In this document: positions 22,591 to 35,199 of the stretch, piece by piece | Position numbering within the stretch: position 1 is the stretch's first letter | Layout: each line of letters begins with the position of its first letter | NCBI GenBank assembly: GCA_963854835.1 | Contig: OY978528.1 | Location: 35,881,335 to 35,945,334 of the forward strand | DNA length: 64,000 bases | Direction: 5' to 3' | Source of the DNA: Megamerina dolium | Lineage: Eukaryota > Arthropoda > Insecta > Diptera > Megamerinidae | Notes under the pieces: generated by a model | Told to the model about the DNA's origin: nothing | Seen by the model: only the letters and a program-made list of their open reading frames with translations | Database searches by the model: none | Program-made: the position numbers and the translations under genes

Positions 22591-24789
22591 TTTTTTTTTT
22601 TTTTTTTTAACAAGCTTTTTTATTGGATCTTTCTAAAATTACTTAGAAACTAACAATATGTAATCAAATCTTACAAACTAAATAAAATTATGTGATATTC
22701 CCAACGTTCCATCACAATTTGTTGAGTCACGAGGTATAGCAATTTCACAGCATATTCAGTGTGTCTTTTCTTTTTAATCGACGATGCCCCGTGCTCAGCA
22801 ACAATTACCTAGCAAGGGGATTCGGATGACTGTGTAATTTTTGAATGTAGCTTCTGCAAGACATTGCAACTTCCTCAGAAATTGTGGGTACATTTAAATC
22901 TCGATGGATGTTAACGTTCCTCATATACCAAGGCGCGTTTACAATAATTCGCAGACACTTGGATTGTATTCGCTGCAATTTTTCGATATTTGAGGGAGAT
23001 GCGGTGCCCCAAAACTGAATACCATAAGTCCAGATTGGCTTCAGGATTGCTTTATATAATAGCACTTTGTATTCGAGATTCAACTTTGATCTTTTGTGTA
23101 TCAGCCACCATAACTGATTAATTTTAAGTTTGATCTGAGTTTTCTTTGCCTCTATGTGATTTTTCCAGGTCAGCCTTCTGTCGAGGTGAATACCCAAGTA
23201 CTTTGTTGAGGAACATTGTGGAACTGATTGGCCATTAATTTTAAGTGGGGGACATGTATCTGGCCTTAGCGTGAAGGTTACATGTACGCTCTTTGATTCA
23301 TTGACTTTTATACGCCATTTTGCTAGCCAGATTTCGAGAGAATCGATATGAGTCTGCAGGAGTTTAGTAGCTTCTATGGGGTTAGAGCGAGAGCACAATA
23401 TTGCCGTATCATCTGCAAAGGTCGATATAAATGTATAGCTATTGCTGGGCATATCTGTAGTGTATAAGAGATACAGTAAGGGGCCCAAAACGCTTCCTTG
23501 AGGAACGCCAGCGTGAATATCCAATGGATTTGTTGTGTAATCCTTGTGATGTACGAGAAATTGTCTTTTCATGAGGTAGCTACTAAGCAATGAGGAGACA
23601 TTTGCAGGCAGTAATAGTTTGAGTTTGTAAATAAGGCCATCGTGCCATACTTTATCGAAAGTTTGAGTGATATCAAGAAAGACAGCTGAGCAATACTTTT
23701 TTTCTTCAAAAGTGTTCCTTATCAGAGTTACAATGCGGTGGACTTGTTCTATTGTGCCGTGCTGTTTTCTAAATCCAAACTGATGTTGAGGAATCAGTTG
23801 GTTGAGGTTAATAAATGGAGTTATATTCATGACAAGTAGCTTTTCGAATACTTTAGAAAGTAGAGGCAGGAGGCTGATAGGTCTGTACGATGCAACTTTT
23901 GTCGTGTCTTTTCCTGGTTTTGCTATCATAATAATTTTTGAAGTTTTCCAGCATTTGGGATAGTGTTTAATACGAAGGATACCATTGAAAATGTGCATCA
24001 GATGAATTACTGAAGCCGGAGGTAGCTCTTTTATCATTTTACCGGTAATTTTATCTGGACCAGGTGATTTTTTTGGGTTTAAATCTTTATAAATTGCTTT
24101 GAATATGTCCTTTTTTTTAATTTTGAGCGTTATTGAGCAAGGTTGAGAAGTTAATTTTGGTAATGAGGACTGTGAAGATGGTGGATTGGGTGTAAACACA
24201 CTTTTTAGGTGGTTTGCAAAAGCCAAACCCTTCTCACAGTTGCTTCTAGCCCAATTACCGTCACTCAAACGGATGGGGGAATCAGTGAGAATTGGCCGAT
24301 ATGAGTTTTTTTGCTGATTTCCACAAAGAGTAGTCTGACGCTTCACCAGGTGTTAATTTCGCTATGTGCTCTTCTAACTCTTTGTTGTTTTTATTTTTTA
24401 AGGCTTGCTTTAACTTTCGAGTGCAGTGCTGTAGCTGTGTTTTCAGATTCGGTGATCTGAATTCTTGCCATTGTCTTCGGAGTCTTCTTTTCTGTCTTAC
24501 TAGCAATTCAATATCGGCTGGTGTGTATGGGCTATAGTTTGATTGCTTGCATACCTTTGTGCAGGTGGCTGAGCTGAGAGCTAATGAGAGCAGCTGGTTG
24601 AATTTTTCGAGTGCTGAGTCTACATCGTGTCCATTTCTTAATACAGTACTCAGAGGAAGATGGGAATTTATATATTTCTTGAATTTTAACCAGTCTATTT
24701 TCTTTCTAACGCAATTACCTTGTGGGCTTGGTGATTTTATAGATATTACCGTGGGTGAGTGGTCAGATGATAGATCATAATTACACTCT
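22591..24789 (-). mobile_element. Jockey-like LINE copy C, 5'-truncated, minus strand
   Basis: A poly-T at about 22589-22608 is the complement of the poly-A tail. Homology to copy A runs to about 24786, inside the endonuclease (CNYDLSSDHSPT). GAGTTTATT flanks both sides (22582-22590 and 24790-24798), a 9-bp target duplication, with about three extra bases at the 5' junction. It is very similar to copy A and inverted relative to it. The insertion ends about 130 bp upstream of the candidate exon at 24920. Confidence 0.92.
22745..24786 (-). pseudogene. LINE ORF2, endonuclease C-end plus reverse transcriptase, disrupted
   Basis: Two open frames: 24818-24282 (first residues are flanking DNA, then CNYDLSSDHSPTV and the linker) and 24346-22805 (linker and whole polymerase). 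A frameshift near 24300 separates them. The polymerase keeps KSPGPDKITGKM, SYRPISLLPLLSKVF, FLDITQTFDKVWH with the catalytic Asp, AGVPQGSVLGPLLYLLY and FADDTAIL. A CAA-to-TAA change at 22805-22807 stops the frame about 20 codons before the family end (22745). It has fewer lesions than copy A in the polymerase but lacks ORF1 and most of the endonuclease. Confidence 0.9.
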
Positions 24790-24919
24790 GAGTTTATTAA
24801 TATTAAATGTATATGCATTATTGTTATCGTTAGTATTATTATTATTATTCATTAATTTTATTATCACCGTTATTACTAGTATTACTAAGCTTTTGTCTTA
24901 TATTTTTATTCATTTTTAG

Positions 24920-24997
24920 GTGTGACAATGCGCGAGAAAAAAGGTGGCGCATTGCAAAAGCTTAAAAAGAGGCTATCGCACAGTTTTGGAAGATTAA
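24920..24997 (+). CDS. Candidate host exon, N-terminal region of a PFTAIRE/CDK14-like kinase (tentative)
   Basis: A pyrimidine-rich stretch ending CATTTTTAG (acceptor at 24918-24919) is followed by 78 nt and then a consensus GTAAGT donor at 24998. ATG at 24928 opens 23 codons plus one base (phase 1); the protein begins MREKKGGALQKL and continues KKRLSHSFGRL. The segment upstream of the ATG (GTGTGACA) has no in-frame stop, so the exon could also be internal. The motif KL-basic-basic-LS-x-SF-x-R-hydrophobic resembles the N-terminal region of CDK14/PFTAIRE kinases. In Drosophila this is Eip63E, a gene with very long introns and alternative N-termini. That similarity is recalled, not computed. 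It is the only non-transposon stretch in the window with splice sites and protein-like content together. Confidence 0.5.
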
Positions 24998-24998
24998 G

Positions 24999-27900
24999 TA
25001 AGTTTATTGATTTAAATATTGAATTTATTTATATTTAATTAGTTAAGCCATTAACATAGATAATGATTTGATTGAAGTGAAAGAAAAGAAACACAAAAAA
25101 CAAGATATTAAATAGCGAAAAATTTATATTTTTCGTTGACACTGTAATAAATAAAAATTGACAATAATATGTCACCTAGCATACTCGTAACATGCTCTAT
25201 TCAAATGCTTCTTTATTTCCATAATGTTGTCGAATTTACACCAATGATTAACATAGTATTTTCACAAAAGTTTCGAATATTCAAGGCCAAATATCACGTT
25301 CTGTCCAAAAGATATTTGTGGTTTTCGAATGACTTTCTGTGAATAGGCGCAATTGCGCTAATGTAGACACGACCTTCAGAACGCTCCTGGACACGCCAAT
25401 GTGAACAGGCACTTAGGAATATTACGAACTACTTACTTTCCAGCAGGTTTGCATTGTCAGATAGAATAACTAATAATATCATTCCGTCGCATATTCATAG
25501 GGCTAACATAGACGAGCACCGTTTTTACATTTTTCTATCTGCAAAAATATTGCTGAGTTGGTCAAAATTGAACTTCGAACTCCAGTTTAGCGTACAAAAT
25601 CCTTATACGAATATGCCTCATTGCGATACCACCTGAGTAGGCCTTTCTACCACCTCTGGATATTTTTTATGAGAGCAAGTCCATATATCAGCTGGTGTCA
25701 GCATCACAGGGGCATCAGAGGGGCTACATCTCCTAGGAAAGAACTTCTCCAGCAACTTTTTCTACTGTTCAGAAATCAGTCCGAAGAACCTAATACCTAA
25801 TACGTACCTATATTAATTTGATAGGAACTTTGAGAGTATTTACGAGGACAGTAGTATCAAAACGACATTTAATGCTAATTGTGTGATTACAATAGCATTT
25901 CTGTTGATTTGAATTTGAAATTCCTTTTCCAACTGATAAAATTTGCAATTTTTCTATTTTACTATTCAATTTATTTCAAACTTAACAAATTTTCAATTTT
26001 ATGCTCCTACCAGAGTTAATTTAAACCAAACGTCTACATTAATAATTTAGACAAAAATTGATCAAGAACAAAGAGAATTTATTTCGATTTACTTAAGTGA
26101 AGAGCAATCAAATTGTTCCACTTTATTACATTTTATTGACTTCTAGATAACAATGCCATTCATGTTCTTCTCACAACGACGCATTCGTTCGTTCAGCGTC
26201 ATTGTCATTGGGCTGCAAACAATCATTTATCGATCCATCATATGACGACTACTACCCTGGGCATCAACATTCGATGATAGATTTTACTGTTTTTCTATTG
26301 GCGCTTTATGTTTGTTTTATATAGGTTTTCTTTATGAATTTCACATCATAAGAGTATGTTCTGCCGTGTGTACGTATTGCGTTTATATTTCTCTTACTCG
26401 TCCAATATCATTATGAACTTTTTAAGTATTTTCATTATTCTATTCATTCTTACATTTTGATACAATTGAACTTTGGCGTTAGTCATCTACTATAAATTTT
26501 ATTTGATTGGTTTTAATTAATGTGTGCTTCATATCATTTCATCATTTCTTCTACTTGTTCTACGTTGCGCTTCTTGTAAGTAATTTTTGATTGGCTTCCA
26601 GTTTCATTGTGATTGTTTGTTGAAATGATGCCATACAATTGATATTATTATAAGCAAATCTAGTGACAGATATAGAGGAAGGCCGTTAAATGAATTGATC
26701 GAAATTACTTCAAGGAACGTCATTATAAATTACGCACACGAGTATTTACAAAGAGAGAAAAAACAAAACTCGATTGAAAAACAGGGCAAAACTTATTTGA
26801 GTAAACAATTTTTTATTTTTATTATTATTTAAATTACCCGCATTGTAATAAGATTTATCATTATTGTAGTTACCATTTTAGGCTGAAATAAAAATTATAT
26901 AAAAATCCACATTAATGTGTGTATGTGTGTGCATGATAACACCCACAATAATTATATGAACGCTACTAAAAATGGTAACGTGTATGGTTTTGTTTTTTCT
27001 TCCAAACAGCAACATAGAGTAACGACGTCAGTAGCATGTGATGACGAATCGGTTACTTTTCAAACAAATTCACTTAAATATGACTAAGAATTTTGTAGTA
27101 TTTTAAAGAACCATTTTCGTTGATTTGAAATTTTAAATTTTACAATAAAGCTGGATGATAAATTTCATTCTATCGTAACAACGAGAAACGCGTTATTTAT
27201 ACCCGCTTAGATACAGAAGTATGTAATGGAATGCCTAGAGGAATGTAAAAATGCGAATCAGTGTAACGTAAAAAAAGAAAAAATACACAGAGTAAGAGAG
27301 GGAAGTAAAAGGCTCTCAAAACAACAAGCTTAATACTAGCAAACAAAGAATATTGAATGATTCATTTAACCATGTATGAAACACAAAGCTGTAATAAAGC
27401 AATGACAATCCTCCCCGTTTTCGTTATACGTACGTGTATATACCCTGCACAGGTTTGTTTTTGCTTTTGGCAATAGCACGACAGTTTTAATACGCCAGTG
27501 CCTACAAATGCAGATGATCCTACTTTTTGTAATTGTGAAAAGGAAATGAGTATGTGATGAAATTTGTCAACAATTGAAAAAATATTTTTTTATATTTCTT
27601 CTTCTTGTGTTCTTTGCCAGTATGAGATTTTGATGCAAATCAATGTACAGCGATTGACATCGGAAGGACAAACTTATCAGTGATACTTAAGAGTGGCAGT
27701 TTGAAATGTGTCTACAACCTATTAGAGATTCAAATGGGCTCGAAGTTTTTTCTGCCTATTGTGAGAAAGTAACTGCTATTCGTTGTTGTAATTACGGTTG
27801 ATATATTTCTTTCTTCTTTCTTTTAAAAAGCAATTGAAGTATTCTATCCATATTGGCAGACGTGAATCTAAAAATTGTGTATTTTATTAAGAAATTGCCA

Positions 27901-29606
27901 ACAATATGAATCGAGCTTGTTGACAGCTTCAACTTCAGTGTTTATTATGTTGATGAATTGATGACAATATTCTAGTATCTATTTTGATTTAGATTACTAT
28001 AATCATATACTATATGACTGAAAAATGAGTTAAGAGGTACAATATGTGAGAATAAATATATGCATATGTATGTATATCACAACTTCAGCAGGTTTACATT
28101 GATGATCTACTACTATAGGTGTAGTGATATTGTGATACCGGTTAGCAAGTTGCTACATGTTGAATTGTGGCCGGTAATCTGGTAAAAGTTTAAGTGTAGG
28201 TATTAGTGTAAACGTGTTTCTATTTTGCTATGGTTGTTATGCACCATAAATGACAATCTCGTTTTATAATATTGTTTATTTTCACAAATTCCAATTTGTT
28301 TAATGTATTATTAATAACGATTGGAAATTCCTTCACGTGTTGGACTCATAAATTACATATTCATGTATGTACAATGTGTATACGTAAACTTGTACGTGTA
28401 ACAAAGTAGATTCATACATTACCAAACGTGTTTGAATGGAACGCCGCCTACAACACCAGTTTTGACCATATTTAAGTTTAGCATTATTGTAAGTATTCAT
28501 TCTTTGCGCAATGCCATATAAGTAAAGTGGGTAATCCAAGAACAAATTAGTTCATTTCTGCAAATGTTTTTTCTTCTTGGAGATATTTTTCTAAGGTAGG
28601 CAATTTTTGATAATGCTGCAACGTAAGAGCTATGTTCAAATATAGTTAGGTACTAGGTACGTTTAAATCATGAAAACATTCATCATAGTGTTCAAATATT
28701 GAAGTAAATTATTCTAGTGAATTATTTCCATTCTTCTTCATGCACAAACAAACACATTCGTATTCATGGTTCCCACATAAGTTGAGCCATTATTAAACAT
28801 GATTTAAATTGTTTACTTTCCAGCAGTATTTTAGTTCATTCTACTTTGCAATTATTTGTTTTATGTATGATTTCCGTTTTTCTATTAAAATGTAGTTTTA
28901 TTTGACCAGAAGTAGTACTGCTAGTGGTCATTATACAAAATTAAATTGTTCTTTGTATTGTAATGTCTTTTTGTTTTTGTTTTGCAAATATATTATACTA
29001 CAACTTTAGCTCATGAGTTTATATTGGAGCATAAACTTTATATGTTGGTTGAACTTTTGGAAAATTATATTGTTCCATGTTTTTTCTTTTAACGAATTGA
29101 GTGAAAATTGAAAAGTTTATTTTTATTATTGTTGGACATACTCATAAATTCAAGTTGATTTCTTTTCGTTTTTGTCGTTGCCTGAATTTAAATTATTCTC
29201 ATTGCAGTTTGTACACTTTGGAAATATACAATATAAAGAAATTAAAGTATTTATTAATTTTTAAATTTAGTGAAAGTTATTACAATACTATGATTTTGAA
29301 AAAAACATTAAAATTTGCGTTAATAATTTCAACTTCATAAAAGCATGAGTTTGTAATATGCCTATTAATTATTAAATACCGCTATAACTAAAGTATATAT
29401 CGCTTTCAGCCAGATAACTTTATATTTTCATGCACAAAATAGGAAAACACACTTTTCACGACATTCTTTTATATATGAGATAAGCTTGGTATCAGATCAA
29501 GCCATTTCTTCTCTATATTCATTATATACCAAGTTTTATTCCACCAGCTTTATATTTTAGCGCTGAAAGTATGAAAGGTAGGCGTGGTTTACTTTAATTA
29601 CTTACA
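24999..29606. other. Putative intron, 5' part
   Basis: No further exon could be supported. Parts near 25300-25830 are less AT-rich than the surroundings but have no long frame on the plus strand. If 24920-24997 is an exon, this is the start of an intron exceeding 39 kb. Confidence 0.45.
29400..29585 (-). repeat. Unit(s) of a degenerate dispersed tandem repeat
   Basis: Read on the minus strand this contains CTTTCATACTTTCAGCGC, then AAAATATAAAGC and AAAACTTGGTATA, and further on a second GAAAATATAAAG. The same phrases recur in order at 35200-35630 and 38040-38260 on the plus strand. Confidence 0.4.
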
Positions 29607-29643
29607 TCCGCTGAATTTTAATGCGCTTTACTATGTCGGTGTC

Positions 29644-30009
29644 ATGTGGTGCCGTAGCTCAGTGGTTAGTGTGTTCACCTTCTGATCTGTAGGTCGTGGT
29701 TCAATCCCCGGCTGATGCATAACAAATTTTAATATCGATAAGATTTTTCTTTCGAATGGTACCCACCTGTCGGCAAGCAATTGGCAATTCTTCCGACAGT
29801 AACAACTTGCCATGAAAAAGCTTCTAAAAGAACTCTGTGACAAAGCTCAGAAAAAGTGATGTCGCAAGTGTTCTGCCGTTCGGAACCGGCTAAAATAAGT
29901 AGGTCCCTTCTAATACTGTCCAAATTTAAGACACACAATAGTAATGGAAGAGAAGCTCGGTCAATGAGCCCTTTGGGGCTTTAAGTGTCACATATTTATT
30001 GTTTTTGTT
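29644..30009 (+). mobile_element. tRNA-derived SINE, copy 1
   Basis: Flanked by a perfect 17-bp duplication, TTTACTATGTCGGTGTC (29627-29643 and 30010-30026), inside RTE copy E. The head carries pol III internal promoter boxes (A box TAGCTCAGTGG, B box GGTTCAATCCC) in tRNA-like spacing. The body includes a conserved core with CTGTCGG (29767-29773) pairing with CCGACAG (29793-29799). The 3' end reads GTCACATATTTATTG followed by a T-rich tail. No protein is encoded; the short frames here are by-products. Related copies lie at 44899-45188 and 52673-52730. Mobilisation would depend on a LINE. Confidence 0.9.
29655..29708 (+). promoter_or_regulatory. RNA polymerase III internal promoter (A and B boxes) of SINE copy 1
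   Basis: The A box TAGCTCAGTGG at 29655-29665 and B box GGTTCAATCCC at 29698-29708 closely match tRNA-type consensus. Their spacing of 43 bp start to start is tRNA-like. Confidence 0.8.
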
Positions 30010-33000
30010 TTTACTATGTCGGTGTCGCATACGGCTCATACAGCTTATGGTTGTACATTATTCGATACTCGCCACCAACGTAAATAGGTCTGAGGTTTAA
30101 ATTGTTCAAGCTTCGGCGCCATATGTAAGGACAGGTATGATAAGAGACTTGTAAATTCTGGTTTTCGTTTCTCGAGAGAAGGCTCGACTTCTCAATTGCT
30201 TACTTAGCCAAAAGTAGCATATGTGAGCAAGAGTGATCCTTCGCAATATCTCCAGGCTGACGTTATTACTGGTGTTAATGCTGGTTCCAAGATAGATAAA
30301 GTCCTTCACTACTTCAAAAGTGTGACATGTTGTCCAAGACCCCGGAACTCTTTGTTTGTTTACACTAGATACTTCATCTTGCCATCGGTCACCGTAAGAC
30401 CCGTTCGACGTGACTCTCTGTCCAACTCTGAGGCGCGGTTTTTCTCCTGTTATTTCCATTTTCTAGTATATCCATATATTTTCTCCAAATAGTTATCTTC
30501 AACATTTTCCTTCTGTGTGACAAACTCTCCATTTACTAAATTGTCACATTTATAAATATTATATTACAGCTATTACTATTTCTTAATTCTTACGAGTATG
30601 AATATGAAATTTATGCAATCATCTAAAAACTGTAGTGAAGTCGCAGCTTCTTTCTTCGACATATAGCAGACTCCATTTTATTATGACATTTAATTTGAAA
30701 AAAAAATAAATAAATAATAAATTTCTTATCAACTTTTTTTATTTATTATACCTGCTAATTTCCCCAATGTATTATTTTAATTGCAACGTATTTAATATTG
30801 AACTAATGTATTGTATTCTCCCATTTCTCATACATCTCATACTTATCACGTTCAAATGGTTCAAAGGTGTCAGCAGTAATAACACACAACAGCGTCGTCA
30901 TGATAATGATTCATAAAATCCAAAATCAATGACCGCATTGAAAAACAATAAATAATACGTTGTTGAAAACATAAACAAGCTTGCTGCTAGCTGCCTCCTG
31001 CTGGTTGCCTCCAATCCATCTATCTACTATGTATATCTATCGTATCAGTGTTTATATGCATAAGTACAGTGCTTAGTACGTACGGCAATTGTACACAGCA
31101 GTGGAGGTACTTGATATAAAGCTGTCAAATCTTTTTGAGTAGAAACAAGCTGTAACTGTATGCATTTGTATATTCTTTATGATAACCTCTTCGATGTGAT
31201 AGGACTATTGACTGAGATACAACAATGAATGCCTGATATTGATATAAACATTGCTGCAAATGAGATTCATGTACTCGTGTCTATCTATATAATACGAACA
31301 ACACTGTTGCTAATAATAAATATATACTTGCTTACTAAGAAATACGGATGTATGTACATATACATAGTAGTGAAACGCTAAGAAGGGCAGCACATAACTT
31401 AAATTGACATTAAAAGATTAATAGCTGACAGAACAACAAACGGACAGATAAATAAAAGTGAGAGAAGCTAGGAAGAAAGATATGGTCTGATAGGAAAGAA
31501 TAGCACTCGACAGAGATTGAAGATGGATATCAAGAGATAAACAGATATCAAAACTTGGATAGATAACAAGGACACTGAGAAGGATGTTGAGTCATTGAAG
31601 TATGGAAAAAAGTAAAAAAAAAACATAACGAAAAAGGAATGAAGTTTCACTTCAAGATGAATAACAACTTGATAGAACTAGATATGGCTGTTGCTGTTGC
31701 TGCTAAAAAAGGATCCTGCTCCGTCTTGAATGTTATCTAATAAAGAGATGCCTGGATTCCCATATTGTTGTAATCAAGTTTGTTTGTCAATGAGGCTAAA
31801 GAGTAACAGCGTACAAAAAAAAATTTCTAATGGGAAAAAATAACCCTTTTTCGTTCACTGTATTATTCAAGTGACATTGAAAGCATCTACTTAGTGCTAA
31901 TAATTCCATTTCGTGTGGTTTTTTTGTTTGTTTTAAATATTCAATTTAAATTCTCTTTTTTCTTCCATCATATGTCACTGAAAGAGCAACAGCAATAGCA
32001 ACTTTCTTAAACAAAACTCTCATACACTATCCGTCCGTCTATGGCAAACACGATAAGCAGATAATCTATACTACAAAGAGCATTTGCCACATTTCGACTT
32101 TGAACTCTTGATGTTTTTTTTTTTATTAAATTGTTATTTTCGTTTTTATTGCACAATTCACTTATCACTTCTTAAGATACGAATAGAGTTAAATTATAGG
32201 TGAATGAATGTGATATCTGGTATTAATATAGAAGCTTCAAAGAACCAGAGCGTAAAAGCAAAAATAAGTAGCAAAAGTCGTTTGCGGATGATATTCTTTC
32301 CTTTTTATAACTCCGGATGTTCTTATTATCTTTCTTTTAGCTGATTGTCTTTCATTTGGAATTGCTTATACTCGTATGTACATCGCAGATGTGAATGCAT
32401 GTTTTCGTTTAAATAATCGAAATTTTTAAATTTATAAAGCTCCTAATATAAATGTCAAGTTATGCTATGGATATGGATAAGTATTGTAGAATATAGTAAC
32501 ATTGGTTAGTTGTAAGTATGCTATTAACAAACGTATATTTGCAATAAAAATACCAAATATATATCTATTTATTTTCAACTAATATATTTTATTGCGCATA
32601 ATTTAACACGTTAACGTGACGATGTTCTATATGCGTGTACGTATGTAGAATTGTCTGGCTGCATTTAGTAATGTAGACGTGCTTTGAATTAAAATTGTTT
32701 CTCATTTCTATAAGTATCCAAGTATAAATGTGATGATTCTTTATTTTTAACCTTTAAATAGAAAATTATATTGTATAATATTATAATGTTGGACCTAAAA
32801 AAGAAAATAAAAACAAATGACGAAACGTTTGCTCTGGGAAATGGTTAGGTATTTGTGTGGGTTTAGTTTAATATGTTTGTATTGAATGTCATTGTGGTAG
32901 GCTTTTATTGTTATATATGTAAATGTATTTTTTTGGAATTTCTTGTCATGAGTAGCTCGCAATTACAATTTTTGTGGCGTATGGGATTCGAGAAAAGCGA

Positions 33001-35199
33001 TGAAAAATTTTACGGTTTTACATTTTACACATATTAATTCGTAATTCGTAACCAATATCATGCCACTGTGTAACATTCTGAAAAAAGTTATCTAATCTAT
33101 GTATATCTATAGCCCTACAGTTAGGAAAATAGCAGTTTTTAATTATTTTTATGTATATTTCAGAAAAATTTTTATTGTTCCACCATAAAATAAATTCTAG
33201 TCGGTTATACATTTCCCTCCTCTATGCGCTACTCCTGGAAGCGGCAGTAGCGAGTTTATTAAAAACATAAATTCTATAGAGAACCAGCTCTCCTAATGTG
33301 TAAGTAGGTTCTGGAAAATGTCGAGAAGAGTATAGGTAGGTCATCCATTTGATCCCTCTAGAGACCAGATTTTACAGCTGCAGAACAAGAAAATCGATGA
33401 ACTAATTTTTTCGTGCTTTAAGATTTGTAAGCTATGTCTAAAATTTCATCAATCGGGATGAGGATCGAATATTTTGGCCTAGGAGAACTAGGAAAATTAG
33501 TTTTTTCTAAAAATCGGTCAAGTTAACATAATTTATTCCTATGTGTATGTATTATTTGAGCATGTATTTTTGCAAGCATTAAAGAAGCATTAATAAGGCA
33601 ATTTACATCAAAATTCATCAATCATTCTATCCACATACCTACAACACCATTTCAATAAAAACCAAGGTATTGTATCATTTAACGTGCAACATTGTTGTGC
33701 AACATGCAATATAAAAATAACAAGCGATAGTGTTGCACGCAAAACAAGGATTACCACAACTTGGCGCTTAAGTGGTCAAGCACCATGATATATAACTGTG
33801 GCAACAAAAACACGCAAACCCGCCCGCTCACATCTATGCCATAGTTTAGAAATTTGTTGAATATTTTCAAAACCACAAAATTATAAGTAAATGTTGTGTT
33901 GAATCTATAGTTGGAATAAAATAGGAAAATATCGTATTATGTTAATATTTATATGGTGGTTAGTTATTAGTAAGTAGATTGTTGTAATTTTTATTGGCAT
34001 TTTCGAAGATAGCCTTACTCTTTTATTAAATAAAGTTCTTAAGTTTTCGGCTTTTATTTATTTTGTATCATTTAACAAAATATCAGTTTTTTTACTGCAG
34101 TGAAAGTGTACATTTCTCTCGCTTGATAGACATGGGTAACACTTTACTACTTTTATGTATTTCATTGATGTTTATTTATTTATTTTTTGTATGTTACGTT
34201 GTTTTGATCTTTTTTAGTCTTGTAATTTATTTGCATTTATACACATATCATTAATTCATGGATGCAATTTAAGAAGTATATTTAGTATATTTAGTCAAAA
34301 CAAATAAGAAAAAAACCAATATTGATTGTAGCTATTTCATCATTATATACGATCATAAACATATATCGAATGTAATGTGATAATAGACTACTTTAATACG
34401 ACTTTCCGATTGGTCGAAATATGAGCCAGCATTCAGTTTTTATCATTCCGATATCTCAGCGCATTTGATAGACATAGAACATCGTAAATTGCATATATCT
34501 GCAAAACTCAATAGTACCATATTTTAATGCCCATATTACCCCATGTTCTACCAATTATCATCATCATCATTTATGCTTCCTAGAACCAGCAATATACATT
34601 TCATTACATTCTAACCATATTTGTCGAAATTTTCATATTTTAATAAAGCATTTCGAAATGAGTTCTGACATATAACAGTGACAGCTTAACGTTAAAGTAC
34701 TTGAGCAGAAAACAAAACCCATAAATGTTGCATTCATAAATGTACATTTCTTCATACAAAAATGTTTTATTCTATTCCTCTATATGTTGTTTTGAATTAT
34801 AGCTTCTTTATACTTGTAATGTCATAATGATACTTTATTGCAACACAAACTTGCACATTATAGTACACGATGCCTGTTTGAAACATTCTGTGTACATTTG
34901 CTGTTTTTGCGTACGTTATTTATATTTATGAATTATACGAACAATGTCTCAAGCTTCAGCTGATGCTCAGCATCAACCCACTTCAGCCATAAGCGGACGT
35001 TCAATAAATGTCCTTTTGACATTCTTTATTTTAACCCATTTTAACCCATTTTCTACCATTGTTTGATTTGTCATACTGCGAACATATTCAATTATGTCAC
35101 ATACGAGTTGTTTTCTATATTGACTTTGTGTAAAGGTCAGAGCTATATTGAGCTGATACTTCCGTTTGTATCATCCATAAGAAGATGTGAGATATATGA

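Larger units (their letters stand above)
29607..30432 (-). mobile_element. RTE-like LINE fragment (copy E), split by a SINE
   Basis: Two pieces of the RTE 3' half (29607-29643 and 30010-30432, minus strand) encode DIDIVKRIKIQR-like sequence and VVKDFIYLGTSINTSN through PVLTYGAEA. They are interrupted by the SINE at 29644-30009, whose 17-bp target duplication is RTE sequence. The open frame 30459-30106 is the larger piece. It is truncated at both ends: homology stops near 30432 and near 29607. It is more diverged than copies D and G, and so older. Confidence 0.85.

Noticed and set aside
29655..29708. Functional tRNA gene
   Set aside because: A and B boxes are present, but the surrounding sequence does not fold as a complete tRNA and is followed by a SINE body, tail and target duplication.
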